Below, piece after piece: positions 38,613-49,900 of a stretch of DNA of 64,000 nt. How positions within the stretch are numbered: position 1 is the stretch's first letter; each line of letters opens with the position of its first letter. This DNA is from Septoria linicola (Eukaryota; Ascomycota; Dothideomycetes; Mycosphaerellales; Mycosphaerellaceae). The stretch lies in assembly GCA_024114885.1 (NCBI GenBank), contig CP099426.1, forward strand, positions 1,116,001 to 1,180,000, given 5' to 3'. Below the pieces are notes generated by a model. The model was not told the DNA's origin. It ran no database searches and saw only the letters and a program-made list of their open reading frames with translations. The position numbers were made by a program, and so were the translations under genes.

Positions 38613-39950
38613 CTATCTTCCTCCTCGACCTCGACCTCTGCCACGTCCCCCTCCTCGACCACCTCTCTTGCCTCCACCTCCTCGTTGTGTTCTCTCGTAC
38701 ACCTTCTCGTGGCCAAAAGCAGCATCTGCGATCCGCAAATAGCTCGGAACTCCGTTATCTACCACAGCCAGGATGACATTCTTGTAGCCATGCTTCAGCT
38801 TGACATGCATATGTACATCGTTGTTCTTCGGCGGATTGTACGGAGTAGTGTCCAGCAGAGCCCCGAGCTGATCCAGAGAAGGAATTTTGTCCTTTCGTGC
38901 GTCCACTACTGCTATCCGGAAGTCTGGATCTACTGGGTTTGACTTTTTGAAGTGTGCTGAGCCGGGTTTCCAGACATGGTAGGTAATGCGGAGGTTGGGA
39001 TCTGTGCTTGGTGCTTCTGGTGATTGTGGCGGTCTCGGAAGTGTTGGGTCGTGGAAGTTGATAAGTGCTAAGCGTCGGTAGATGGTTTGATAGTCGCGGT
39101 AGAGATCGTTGGGGATGATCGGTCCTTCGACCTGTCGTGCGAATTGTTCCTGCTCGAACTTTTTTGGATCCTGGGCGAATACATTTTTCAATGCTCGACC
39201 AAGGCCTGTGCGCCAGGTCTGCACTGGTGCTGGAGGATAGCACTCTGAGCCCATTGTCGGACCTGTAGAGTTCCATGAGGGGGCGCGAAGGACTGTATAG
39301 CCAGATCGTTTGAGTCCCGAGTACACAGTAAATCGTTCGAATGTGAGTGCGCCTTCGTGATTATCTTCATCGCCCAGGAACATCGCATAACCTGCTTGTA
39401 AGCTCATTGGGAGGCCCAGCTCACCCTCTTCGACTTCCTCGACAGGCCATCTTATGTCCATCGTGCCTCGCTCAAGCAGATATAGTGCTTCTTCGGGATA
39501 GAGCCACGTCCGGTTGCCTCGTTGCTCATTGTCGCCGAACGGATCTTGGTGTGCCGGCAGTACTCTGCCCAACTTCATGAACAGCGGTCCTTTTGGGTTG
39601 ATGGCGTAGCACATATTGGTCTCAGGATGATATGTTCCGATCGTGTGGCCTTTGGGTTGATGTACTCGCTCGTACGATAGTGCATTGTGCATGGCTTGTC
39701 TCGATGCTGCCAAGATATTCGATTGGAGCTCTGTGGCGTGTGGCTCGAAGTCTTTCTCGCCACGCTTTGGGATCGTCGCATCTTCTTTTCTGAGCAGAGG
39801 TCAGTCCTGTCGTAGCAGTATTTATCTCCACATTTTGACTTACGATATTGCACTCAGGAATCGAAAATCTTGCGTTTCATCAGAAAGGTCGACATCATCA
39901 CCCGCTAGTCCTCCGCCTCGCGGAATTGTATCCTCATCTGCATCCGCCAT
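38613..39950 (-). CDS. SEN54: tRNA-splicing endonuclease subunit SEN54
   Basis: Structural subunit of the SEN complex that excises introns from pre-tRNAs. Exons 39950-39844 and 39789-38613 (427 aa) flank a 54-nt intron. The N-terminal start is MADADEDTIPRGGGLAGDDV; after the splice comes DATIPKRGEKDFEPHATELQ, the family start motif, then SRQAMHNALSYERVHQPKG, GTYHPETNMCYAINPKGPLF and TWLYPEEALYLLERGTMDI. The C-terminal half has FERFTVYSGLKRSGYTVLRA, YHVWKPGSAHFKKSNP and PDFRIAVVDARKDKIPSL. The protein ends in GGRGRGRGRGGR, which I do not know as a usual SEN54 feature. The tail faces the RGG tail of DBR1, 165 bases away. Confidence 0.92.
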
Positions 39951-40125
39951 GATGAGAAGCAAGTCTTGTAAAGCGGAACTCTTGTGATAGATGGACTGTG
40001 GTAATGTGAGTCGAAGTGAGGAAGGTTTGATGCTCGCCAAGCGCGCCAAGCCTTCTAAGATCCGCCTTCCTTTCCTCACACATCTTCACGATGAACTGCA
40101 CATTGCCATCACGAAGATCAGGAGG
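39951..40125. promoter_or_regulatory. Bidirectional promoter region, SEN54 / 96-aa gene
   Basis: 175 bases between divergent start codons. Confidence 0.45.
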
Positions 40126-40469
40126 ATGTCTGCACTGACATCTGATGATGAGCTACTGCTGATTGTAGGCAATGCTCGGCTCACGGTAACACGTATTGAT
40201 GATTTGACGCGATATAGTTGCTTCGCAATCTGCGCAACGCCGCCTTCACATTTGGCGAGGGCAGCTCTCAACACATACGAATTCGGGCCACTGTCCAAGC
40301 ACATCTCGAAGAAATGAAGCAGAAGGGTCTCAAAACAAATCTCAACATGGCACGAAAGCAAGAGTCTGCTATGCAGGGAGTCCAGCAGAGCACAATCGAG
40401 ACAACAACTCAGCAGCCTGATGACCTGCCAGAGTTGATGGAGACGCTCGCCTCTCTTCAATTGAAGTGA
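40126..40469 (+). CDS. Small protein of unknown function (96 aa)
   Basis: Exons 40126-40164 and 40218-40469 join in frame across a 53-nt GTAGGC...ATATAG intron. The product starts MSALTSDDELLLILLRNLRN, continues with IRIRATVQAHLEEMKQKGLK and ends in a Gln/Thr-rich acidic tail closing LMETLASLQLK. It looks like one or two amphipathic helices and no membrane span. The regular hydrophobic pattern across the splice supports the model. I recognise no family. The start lies 175 bases from the divergent SEN54 start. Confidence 0.5.
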
Positions 40470-41524
40470 CGAACACAGCTCCTACTCGGGCCTCGATTGG
40501 CCCATTGCCCTGCTCTTCGCGAGCACTGTCTGACCATCGCGTGCTATGAAGCTCGCACTATATTAGTCACGGGCACCAGGAAATTCACGAAGACATCCTG
40601 CACGTCCGCCAAAGGCGGACGTGATTCGTACCAACGCGCTGGTCCCTTAACTCAACACGGCTTTATGGTACTGGAGGCTTCAGAGTGAACGCCCCCGCCT
40701 TGCAGCGAACATCAACCTATGGATGGGAGGCCGCAAAGCTGGAAGTGGGCGGACTGGTAGTCGTAGCAGGTAGAGGCTGCGAGAAATCTTAGCGCAGCAG
40801 AAACGGATTTGAAGCATTTACATCTACCTTCAGCGACCTCCGCGACCTTTCATCTATTCTCAATTACGCATCTCCTACCACTTGCGTCCTCGGCCCCTCA
40901 GTGGCTAGCCGTTTTCCAGCGGCATGAGTGTAGTGAAGTGAAGTGCAGCCCTTCATTAATTGCACTGCTGGATGCGGCCCTGCACGCCAATTGTGTGCAT
41001 GTCCGCACCCTTTTGTACGCGCTTCACGCAGCCATCTACTTGCTGGCATCACGCCCAAACAATAACGATGTCACAACTGGCATGGCCATCGCGACTTGGC
41101 GTCAGACGCGATGAAGCTGGCAATCATCCAGACATTGTACCAATGGTAAGCTCTACTCATCAGTGGCTCGAGTCTCTCATGAGACGCGCCAGAGCAGGAC
41201 TCCAGTCAGGTTATTAGACTACTATCCAACATGTCCAGCCAAGGTTTCACTCACTTGCGAGCTCGGCACATGACTGACTAGCGCCATTCGCGAGTCTACC
41301 CCGCGGGCTGACCATCTTCCCAGGGCTTCGGACGTAACATCACGACATCCGTAGCTGCCAGACAGCTATCCGGTGGCATAGCGAAGAAGCATGTAAAGTC
41401 CGTGGCACAATAGCTGCTAATCCCATCATCCATACCTTCCTCTCTATCCCGTAGCACCTCCCTCGGCCTTCCATTGACTTCATCACCACTCAACTACGTA
41501 GCTTCATTGGATTCGGCCGCAGCA
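40470..41524. other. Intergenic region with one perfect hairpin
   Basis: Just over 1 kb between the 96-aa gene and the F-box gene. Apart from the hairpin at 40601-40623 no feature is seen; short frames at 40809-41217 carry no motif. Confidence 0.4.
40601..40623. repeat. Perfect 10-bp inverted repeat with AAA loop
   Basis: CACGTCCGCC, AAA, GGCGGACGTG. It lies about 130 bases after the stop of the 96-aa gene and could form a stable stem in RNA or act as a dimeric protein site. Function unknown. Confidence 0.6.
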
Positions 41525-43229
41525 ATGGCCTCACTCCTGGAGCTCTCCCACGAGCTCCTGCATTGCATATTCGCCGAAATCGAGCCGGCCGACCTGTCGT
41601 CAATCTCGCAGAGCTGTCGAGCGCTGCACAGCTACATCAGCGCTAACAGATTACTTCATAAGGACATTTATGTCAAGCGATACGATGACCCGACAGGGCT
41701 CAAGGCTGAGCCGGACTGGGAAGATTGGGTCCACCGCCGAGTCAAGCTGGAGAAGCTCTTAGACACCGACAATCGAGATGCCAAACGCGCGGGCCTCGAA
41801 TTCGTAGCGAGCGAGATTAACAGCCTCGTTGAGACAGCACGCAAGGACCAAGAGGAAAGCAAGAATGTGCGTCTGCTTGCAGACAGCTTTATGACTACGG
41901 ACAACATCGACACCCTACTGTGCTCTTCATCACTCTTCGCGCCTGGTCGTGCAGGAGACAGCGAGCAGATGCAAGCTGCAACGCCTGAGTTGCGGCAAGC
42001 GAGTGCAAAGCTGCACTGTCTCTATGGAGTTCCAGTGGATACCGCTCCCACCCGTTCTGCCTTCAGATACAACTTGATTCGGCATCCCCGAGCCGGTCTG
42101 GTTCTAGCTCCCTCACTCTGTACTAGGTCGCAAGTTAACGCACGCAGCACGCATCAGTTTGCACGAAGCAAAGTATATGACTTGCGAGAGTATACGGAAA
42201 GTACTCTATGGGGTCCATTCATGAATGACGGATCCCACCGCGTAGACTGGGAAAAAGTTGAGGCGGTCATGATTGTCCTCGGCTACAACCTCAGACGTTT
42301 CACGGATCGCAGTGACGGCAGGTTCCCACTGATATGGAAGCACCCTTTCGTTGGCGCCACTCCGGGGTCATACAAGACCCCGCCACGCATTGCTCCTGTC
42401 GAACCCATGGACTTTGACGAAGATGCAGGTGTCATTCGCGATCTCGCGCTAGGCCTTGATGCAATGGACCCATACGGCGTTACCGGCTTTTGGATGCGCG
42501 TGGTGTGTTTCATGGACTGGAACGACTTGTACGCCTTCAATTTCAGCGAGCGCATTCCCGAGGATCAGCTGCGAGAACCCATTGATACAGAAGAAGGTTT
42601 GATAGAGCTCGAAGAAATGGCACGTATAGCCCTTGCTGATTACATATCACAGCTATAAGACTGATACGCATCAAGTTGCAAGTGACACGAATCGACCAGC
42701 CTGGCGAGAACAAGCGCAGTAGCGAGTCGCCATCGTCTGACGACGACGAGACAGGGGATGAAGATGATGAAGACGATGAAGACTGGAGTAACTTCGAAGG
42801 AGAGAGACTACCTGTCGTGCATTTCAGAGGCACAAGTCGTAGTCTACACGCCAGCTGGGACCCTAATGCGAACAGCAAGATTCGGGGTACAGTGAGGCAA
42901 ACACCTGAGGGCGAGATTAGATGGACGAGTACGTATCGTGTGTCAAAATCAGGATGTGAACACGCTGACGCCAGACCAGCTTTTTCGATATTCCATGGTG
43001 AGGAACGCTGGCGAAGCGAAGGCATCCAGGTCGGTGGCCTCAGATCTGCGAGAGGAGTGCTTGGGAATTGGTTTGACAAAGTAAGCTGCTCGTAAGACAT
43101 CAAGTCAAGATACTAACATACCTTTAGGATTATGACATGCATGGACCTGCAGGCCCAACAGCCTTCTGGAAAGAAAGTGATGACTTGGACGAAGAAAGGT
43201 CGTCTAGTACTCCACTTGCTTACTTCTGA
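41525..43229 (+). CDS. F-box protein (516 aa, four exons)
   Basis: Likely substrate receptor of an SCF ubiquitin ligase. Exons 41525-42596, 42653-42928, 42980-43080 and 43128-43229. The N-terminal F-box reads LLELSHELLHCIFAEIEPAD, then LSSISQSCRALHSYI. A long middle domain follows, then after intron 1 AIRLIRIKLQVTRI, an acidic stretch, VVHFRGTSRS, RWTTFSIFHGEERWRSEGIQ, VGGLRSARGVLGNWFDKDYD and HGPAGPTAFWK, blocks I know from a conserved fungal F-box family. Simple reading of the first exon runs to a false stop at 42656; intron 1 (56 nt, GCTGAT branch) restores the conserved C-terminus. Intron 3 has a perfect TACTAAC branch. Intron 2 (51 nt) is in frame and stop-free. Confidence 0.85.
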
Positions 43230-43609
43230 CTATCGACTATCTTGTCCTGACGCGGAAGTAGTAGACTCGCCGGCCTATCTTCCGTACGTCCTAAGGGTTT
43301 TGGACGAGATTGTGCTGGACTGATGTATGTGCACAGATACTTTGACTGAATGGGAATCTGGCGAAGGCGATGACGATTTTACGAGAGCACGGTTGTACGC
43401 TTGAGAGCACGAGTGGAATGGACAGTGACAGTCTTGACAACAGCTACAATTTAAATGCAGCCGCATGCTGTGGAAAGCGGATAGATGAAGGTCCCTGTCG
43501 CGTACACGCAAAAATCTGACCTGGTTGACTCGGAACTTCGTAGCGCCGCGCACGTAATAGCCTCCGCGTCAGCGTATCTCTACGTACAGGTGGCTGCGGC
43601 TTCCTACGA
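43230..43609. other. 3' flank of the F-box gene
   Basis: No gene seen; the sequence passes into TA-rich relic DNA near 43600. Confidence 0.35.
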
Positions 43610-44045
43610 ACTTATAAGCGGCTTATAGTTTCTATTACAAAGTGTGGAATGCTATCTGTAATAGAAAGAGCATACTTCTCGCTATTTAGCACGCTCGATA
43701 GCGTCCCTCGTAGTAGAGAGATAGAAGGTTGCTTTAATACCGTCGCTACCTAGGTTAATTAACGCCTCCTAAGCACGCGTACTACGGCCCTACTTTACCT
43801 TCTTCTCTTTTAACTACTTTAACTTCCGACAACGATCGTAGGTCTTAAGATTACGCTTACCTTAGACGAATACGTAAAGTAGTTTAATAGTGCCGTAATT
43901 GCTATAAAGCTTAGTACTATCGGATACGGAGTCTATAGTAATACGTCGATATTATAAAGGGCGGTAGCATAGTAGGACGATTTGTTTACAAATAGTAGTA
44001 AAGAGTCTATATATGCTAAGGGTATCAGGTTACGTGCCCGTTCTT
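43610..44045. repeat. TA-rich, CA/TG-poor relic sequence (probable RIP)
   Basis: The stretch is dominated by TA, CG and CT steps (for example CTATTTAGCACGCTCGATAG) and has markedly fewer CA and TG dinucleotides than its flanks. This is the footprint expected when RIP converts C to T on both strands of a repeated element. No open transposase frame or terminal repeats are visible. Confidence 0.5.
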
Positions 44046-45069
44046 TTTTTTGGCGCACTCTCAGCCAATCATTTTTGGACCCTGTTTTTTTTCGAAGAGT
44101 AAGATAGACCTCGTAAACTCGGTCAATGAGATCAGTTGTCGCCAAGGTTTGAGCGAGCAGGGCAGGCCTCCTACTCGTCACAAATGGCCTTGGCAGACTT
44201 CAACTAGCGTAATCCCAATCACAGGCGAAGTTGCCTTCGTCTTCACAGCCCTATTTCCAGTCTCTCTGAATATGGAACTCATCATCTCACCAGTTGCCAA
44301 CCACCATAGATATGAGCAGGCATTAACAATGATGAGATGGAATTGCTCTCTCGCAATCGCTATCGCACATAAAAATACGATCTCTGCACCATCCTCGATC
44401 ACAAGACACGTAATCTGCGAAAAGTCATATTCAAGTCATCTTCGAAGTACTCTTGCATTGTGGAGTCTAATGCAATCCCTTGTGATAATACACGCGGCCG
44501 ACGCGAGGATCATACTCCCTCAGTTGACATTATTTCCCAGATGTCTGCTGCAATGTTCAGGCTGAAGGTAAGTTCACAGCAGAGTTGAAAGACACACCTT
44601 TTGCGCAGTAAGCAGGACTGCCTATGTTGGAAGCTTACTGGACAAGTAATGACTAACCACGAATCCCAGGTCTGGAATCGCTCGAACGACATGCACACCA
44701 CGGCGTAGGTGTAGGACGTGGCTGTTCGGGACCACTCGAAGGCCAGCTTGGAGCCCGGACCACCACGAGCCGGGATCGCAGGTTTGACTTTCCTCACACA
44801 CAGGACATGAAACACCGGTTGCCGCCAAGAGCCAAAGGGGGCGATATCGCTCTCGCGCAGACATACCTCGGACTGCGCAAGATGCCGCAGATCCACGGCG
44901 TCCTACTGTGCGATATGGATCTGTAAGTGTTTCACGCTACAACCATCGAACTGCGCGCCTCACGTGGCGTTTGTGGCCGAAAGATATCGACAGACCCTGT
45001 TGCTACATGCACAGCAGGACTATCTGAAGCTCTCTGTGACACTCTTTCTCACATCATGCTGTTATTTAA
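44046..45069. other. Intergenic region with one ambiguous coding-like stretch
   Basis: At about 44668-44927 (plus) a frame without its own start reads KGGDIALAQTYLGLRKMPQI and HGVLLCDMDL before a stop, and a GTAAGT donor at about 44569 with a GACTAAC branch could splice into it. No upstream exon with a start was found, so I do not call a gene. The remainder holds the promoter of the transporter. Confidence 0.35.
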
Positions 45070-46801
45070 ATGCTGAGACAGAAAGTGGAGACGCTGATGT
45101 CTAGACACGACCCGCACAGCTGCCACAAAGCTCCGACCCAGCAGCATATTCATACTTCTCCGAGACAGAACTCGACTGTCGAGAATGTTGCTGACTGGAC
45201 CCAGGATGGCGTCCACAATCTTGGGTCAGTGCGTCTTCGAGATAGTGATGGCAGGCGTGTACTCGTACCTCAGCCTTCGAGCGATCCTAATGACCCGCTG
45301 AACTGGTAGGCGATAGCGAAGCACTTGCCTGACCTGACTAACAAGTCTCAGGTCGAGGGGGTACCGCTACTACCAAGCTGTCATCGTATGTCTCACTATG
45401 GTGATGTGCAACTTCTTAGCAGCAGGACCAACAGTGGCAATAGTCGAGACGACAATTGATTTCTTTGGAGCCGGATCAGACTTTACAGCAAATCTTGCCA
45501 AGATCTCGTTCTTCTTTACGGCCACTTCACTGCTCCAAGGCCTAGGGAATCTTGCGTGGATGCCATTGATTGTGAAATGGGGTCGCCGACCAGTGTATCT
45601 TGCTTCGTTCACGATCTACACTGCCACAGCCCTATGGACTGGGATGGCGAGGTCATACGGTAACACCTTGGTAGCCCGGATCTTCATGGGCTTCGCTGCG
45701 GGTTCAGGAGAATGTCTGGCACCACTCACGATATCGGACATCTTCTTTCTACACGAACGAGGGACGATAATGGCAGCGTATACTGCGTCGCTCAACTTTG
45801 GCGTCTCCATTGGCATCATTGTTTCAGGGTTGGTCACCATGAATCTGAGCTATCGCTACGTTTACTATGTTGCAGCCGCACTGATCGGTCTACTCACCAT
45901 TGTCGTCTTCTTCACCATGCCGGAGACGTCGTATGCGCGCTGTACATCGCACGAGTCGTCAACATTAGACGAGAAGCCAAGCGCTGGTATCACAGGAGCG
46001 GTGGTCTATCCTGCTGAGCCAGCGCGTCCGAGTCTTAAACGAACTTTGCGGCTATATCATGGAAGGCTCACAGATGAATCTATCTGGACAATATTCTTCC
46101 GACCTATCGTCATGCTCGCACTGCCGCCTGTGCTCTGGGCCACTCTGGTGATGTCAGTCACGATCGGCTTCCTGGTCGCTATCACCTCCAACTTCGCTAG
46201 CGCTTTCCAGAGTGTCTACGGGTTCGCAGACTATCAAGCTGGACTCTGCTTCATCGCTGGCATCATCGGCTCTGCGTTTGGCATGCTCTTTGGTGGACTT
46301 GCATCAGACTGGCTAGCCGATTTCTCCACTCGCAGAAATGGAGGAGTCCGACAACCAGAGTTCAGACTACCCGCGATCAGCATAGGCCTAATCACTGCAC
46401 TTCTCGCTCTGGTGCTCTATGGCGCTGGTATCGAGTCTGAGTGGCATTGGACAGTCCCAAAAATCGCTTTGGGACTGCTGAGCTTTAGCATCGCGCAGAC
46501 GACGAACGTGTCCTTGGTGTACATCGTGGATGCGTACCGACCGATAGCTGGCGAGACTATTGTGACACAGCTAGCTTTCAAATCTGCGTTCGGGTTTCTA
46601 CTCTCCTTCTACACGAACCCGTGGATTGACAAAGCAGGGTACAAATCTGCTTTTGCAGCAATGGCAGGGATCGCTGCTGCAGTCTTGCTATGTTGGATTC
46701 CATTGTTCATCTACGGGAAGAGAGTCCGCCACGCTAGCTTGCGATGGCCACTAATTGCGAAGTACGTGCAGTGGGACCAGGACCGCGAGGTTGGAGAGTA
46801 A
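45070..46801 (+). CDS. MFS transporter, DHA1-type (drug/polyamine H+ antiporter family)
   Basis: A 12-span exporter of 561 residues, exons 45070-45305 and 45352-46801, with a 46-nt intron splitting the Trp of the family motif PSSDPNDPLNW|SRGYRYY. TM1 follows at once (AVIVCLTMVMCNFLAAGPTV). Other hallmarks are KWGRRPVYLASFTIY (motif A region after TM2), ARIFMGFAAGSGECLAPLTI in TM4 and TASLNFGVSIGIIVSGLV in TM5. A long central loop carries LRLYHGRLTDESIW, then PIVMLALPPVLWATLV opens the second half. Relatives export polyamines, azoles or toxic metabolites; the substrate here is unknown. A Met at 45100 (MSRHDPHS) is an alternative start. It converges on a transcription-factor gene 145 bases away. 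Confidence 0.9.
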
Positions 46802-46946
46802 CCAAAAGTCAAGGCATACCATGAAAAGAACCAAGAATATGCAAACACTTTGCATGAATAATCGTACATGGTATCATAGTCTAATCACAGCGTACGGCTG
46901 CCTCCTCTTACAAGTTCGTCATCGATTTTGTCTGCGGGCCACCCAC

Positions 46947-49900
46947 CTAAACAGCAGATGCAGCCTCGCCAAGATCCCGCATGAGCTGTATGAGGTTCTC
47001 AACCATAGCAGGTCGTTGAGGACCGGTCGCAGCTTGAGACGCTCTAAAATCGGGCGGGCTGCTTGATGGCGTGAGAGCCTCGATCATTGCATCCATCACC
47101 TTCTTCGAATCATCAAGAACCACAATCTCGCGCTGTCTAAGTGCGGAATCGGTCTCAGGCTTCCGATTCAGAGCCGTCATTCGAGGACTCGCTTGACTTG
47201 GGCTAACGTGAGACGTCGGTCCACGAGGAAACGTGGAGTGTGCAGAGATGACTGCACGGCCTTTGTTGAGGTCTATGAATTGGTGTCGCTCAATAGCAGT
47301 GAGCTCTTCATCGTTGCCATCCAGATGAATCGGCTCGCCGTCGTAGTCGACTGCGGGACCGAAGTTGTGTGCTCCCCGCTGCGAAGCTTGCATCGAGTAG
47401 CCGGCATGATGCTGCTCTATAGTGACAGCTTTGGCGAGCAAGCCGTACACCCAGAAGGCCAGACCTGCGTGGTAGAGAGCGACGGCGTTGAAGTTTCGAA
47501 GCCAGGGAGTGTCTGGGATGGCAACGGAGGATGCATTCGGGCTGAGACCGGCCGGCCTGCGAGCAGCTCTAAGCACTTGTCCAGCATGCCACATCGCCTG
47601 TCGACACTCTGGAGATCGAAACCAATGTTTGAGTGCTGGGAGCACCCTTCTTGCCTCATCTTCGTCTTCCTTGCCAGCGAGCAGTTGAAGGTCTTCAAAT
47701 GCGACACACAAGTTCATGCGCAAGAGCTGCGAAACCATGTGTACTTCCTTAGGCACGAAGACTCGCCAGTCTTCGATGGCCACGTAGAAAGAATCTAGAA
47801 GCCTTCTGAGCTCCTGCACTTTCGAGGCCGCTAAGCTTGTTCCTGCCCAATGCAAATCTGCTGATGCCTGCGCTTTGTTCGCTGAGCTCAGTTGGGTGAC
47901 CTCCCATGCCAGACACCAGTGAGACATCAGCACGAGATAGAGCGTGAGTTCGAGGTCAATCTTGTCCCTCACTGAGCCCATAATTTGGGCATCACACATG
48001 CTCGAGACGAAAGTCGGCAATTGTACTCCGGCAAGACGATGACCGTGGAACTGATCGCGCCATTCTTCGGCGTTTCGAGCTCGCCACAGCGCTGCAGGAG
48101 CCGGAAGGTCAAGCGTGATCTCAGAGTATGACAGCAAAGGTGGCGTTTGGAAAGCGACCGAGACCTGAACACTGTGTAAGAACAAGTGGTATGCCAGACG
48201 CTTGAACGACTCGGCCTCGACCCATTGCCTCCATTTGTGTTCCAGTTGCTCGCGGGAGTCCGAAGGCAAAGGCACATCGGCGGGAATGCGCGATCGGCGG
48301 AATCTGCCAGCTCTTCGAAGCATTGTAATGACCGGCAGACCAGCACTTTCTGCTAGCTCCATAGTCCGCTTATTCCCGCTCCAAGTGCCAATACTCAGTG
48401 AGATGGCATATGTTTGTAAAGCTGACAGTCTGCGCGTATTAGTGTTGTCTGATTCGAACATCTCGTAGTTCGCCATACGAGCTTTGTCTTGTAGCGCATA
48501 GCCGAAACGCTGTGCGTGACTCGATCTTCCTAATATTGCACCAGCCGCGATCATGAGTGTCAAACACTCTGGTATGGTCTCTGATGGCTTGAACGTAGGT
48601 ATATGTATCCAGCTGTCAATGCTATGCTCCATCGTGAGAAGAAAGTCGTTCAGGAAGACATCAAGGACCCTGTTCGTGTTAGCGAAGCAAACTATTTTGG
48701 TGACCGACGACTATACCTGGTAGATGGAAAGAGGCCGACGATCTTCTGATAATTGGCCCTGTCACACCCAGCCAAGAGAAGTGCCACGATGCGATCTCGC
48801 TCTTTCGACTCCATTGGCGGTATGAGCGTAACCTGCCTTGGACGTGGTAGCCTTCCATCTGGACCATGGCTGTCTCGAAGTATTGATGCTAGTGTTTGGT
48901 CCTGATTGCTCTTTTCTGAGTTCGGTATCCATCTCCACGCCGAGCGATTGTAGGCCGCAGCACCTAGATTGATGCTGTCATCAATCGAGGGTGTGCTGAC
49001 ATCAGATGCTTGAGAGTTGTCTGCTGCTTTGTCGGACGCTTGTGGCATGAGTGATAGATCCAGCCAGCCGCCCCACTCCCCGCTCAAAACTGTATCGAGG
49101 TCGCCAAAGTCCATGCTTAGATCTTGACTGAAGTCCATTAGGTCTCGAGGTTGTGTGTTTTGAGCCCAATCGAGGTGCGAAGATGGGTGAGGCTGCATGT
49201 GCGGCTGCACTGATGGATGCACTACAGAACTCAAGAAGCTTATCAGTGATGGGTCGTGGCTGGCCTGTATACTGTGGGTGTGGGTAGTGTTAGAATACGG
49301 TATAGTTGGTGGCTGCATAGGCGTTCCTAGCCCATACGCTAAAGGTGGCCCGGAGGTTTGGTACTGTGCATGGTGCACCGGCACAGGATGGCTCAATGGA
49401 GTGGTCTGCTGCGATGGTCCAGGTGGTGTAGCTCGCTGACTAACTGGAGACAAATGGTCATCCCCTCGACTACTCGATGCAGAGTCAGGACCGGAGTCCA
49501 CCCGACACTCCAAGCCCTTCGTGCGGCATCTTTTGCATGGCTTCTCTTGGTCACATTTCACCTTGATAGTGGCACATGCTGAGCATGCTTGAGATGCCCG
49601 GATCCTGCGCTTTTTGCCAGACTGCTCGGTTGAAGTATGCAGCGTGGTATGGCGCTTTAGAAGATCCCTGAGTTCTACATTAGCTTAAGTCTTCGTCATC
49701 CAGCAAAGTAGATTGATCTCAGCGCTGAATATCGCACTCGCGCAGACCGGCCACCTCTTGCTTGTTACGCAACACGCAGGGTCTGATCAAGGTCTCGATG
49801 ACAAGCGATTGCGAAGCAAGTGCGAGTCGCTCGGCCGATGCGATTCGGACCACTTCGGAGAATCCACTGGTGATATAGAAGTGAGACTCACGCTCTTGCA

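Noticed and set aside
42597..42658. Uninterrupted end of the F-box ORF (..ADYISQL stop)
   Set aside because: This is intronic: splicing at 42597-42652 restores the conserved C-terminal half of the family.
44540..44927. Possible spliced gene with KGGDIALAQTYLGLRKMPQI
   Set aside because: The donor/acceptor pair is good, but the upstream frame has no start and no family is recognised.
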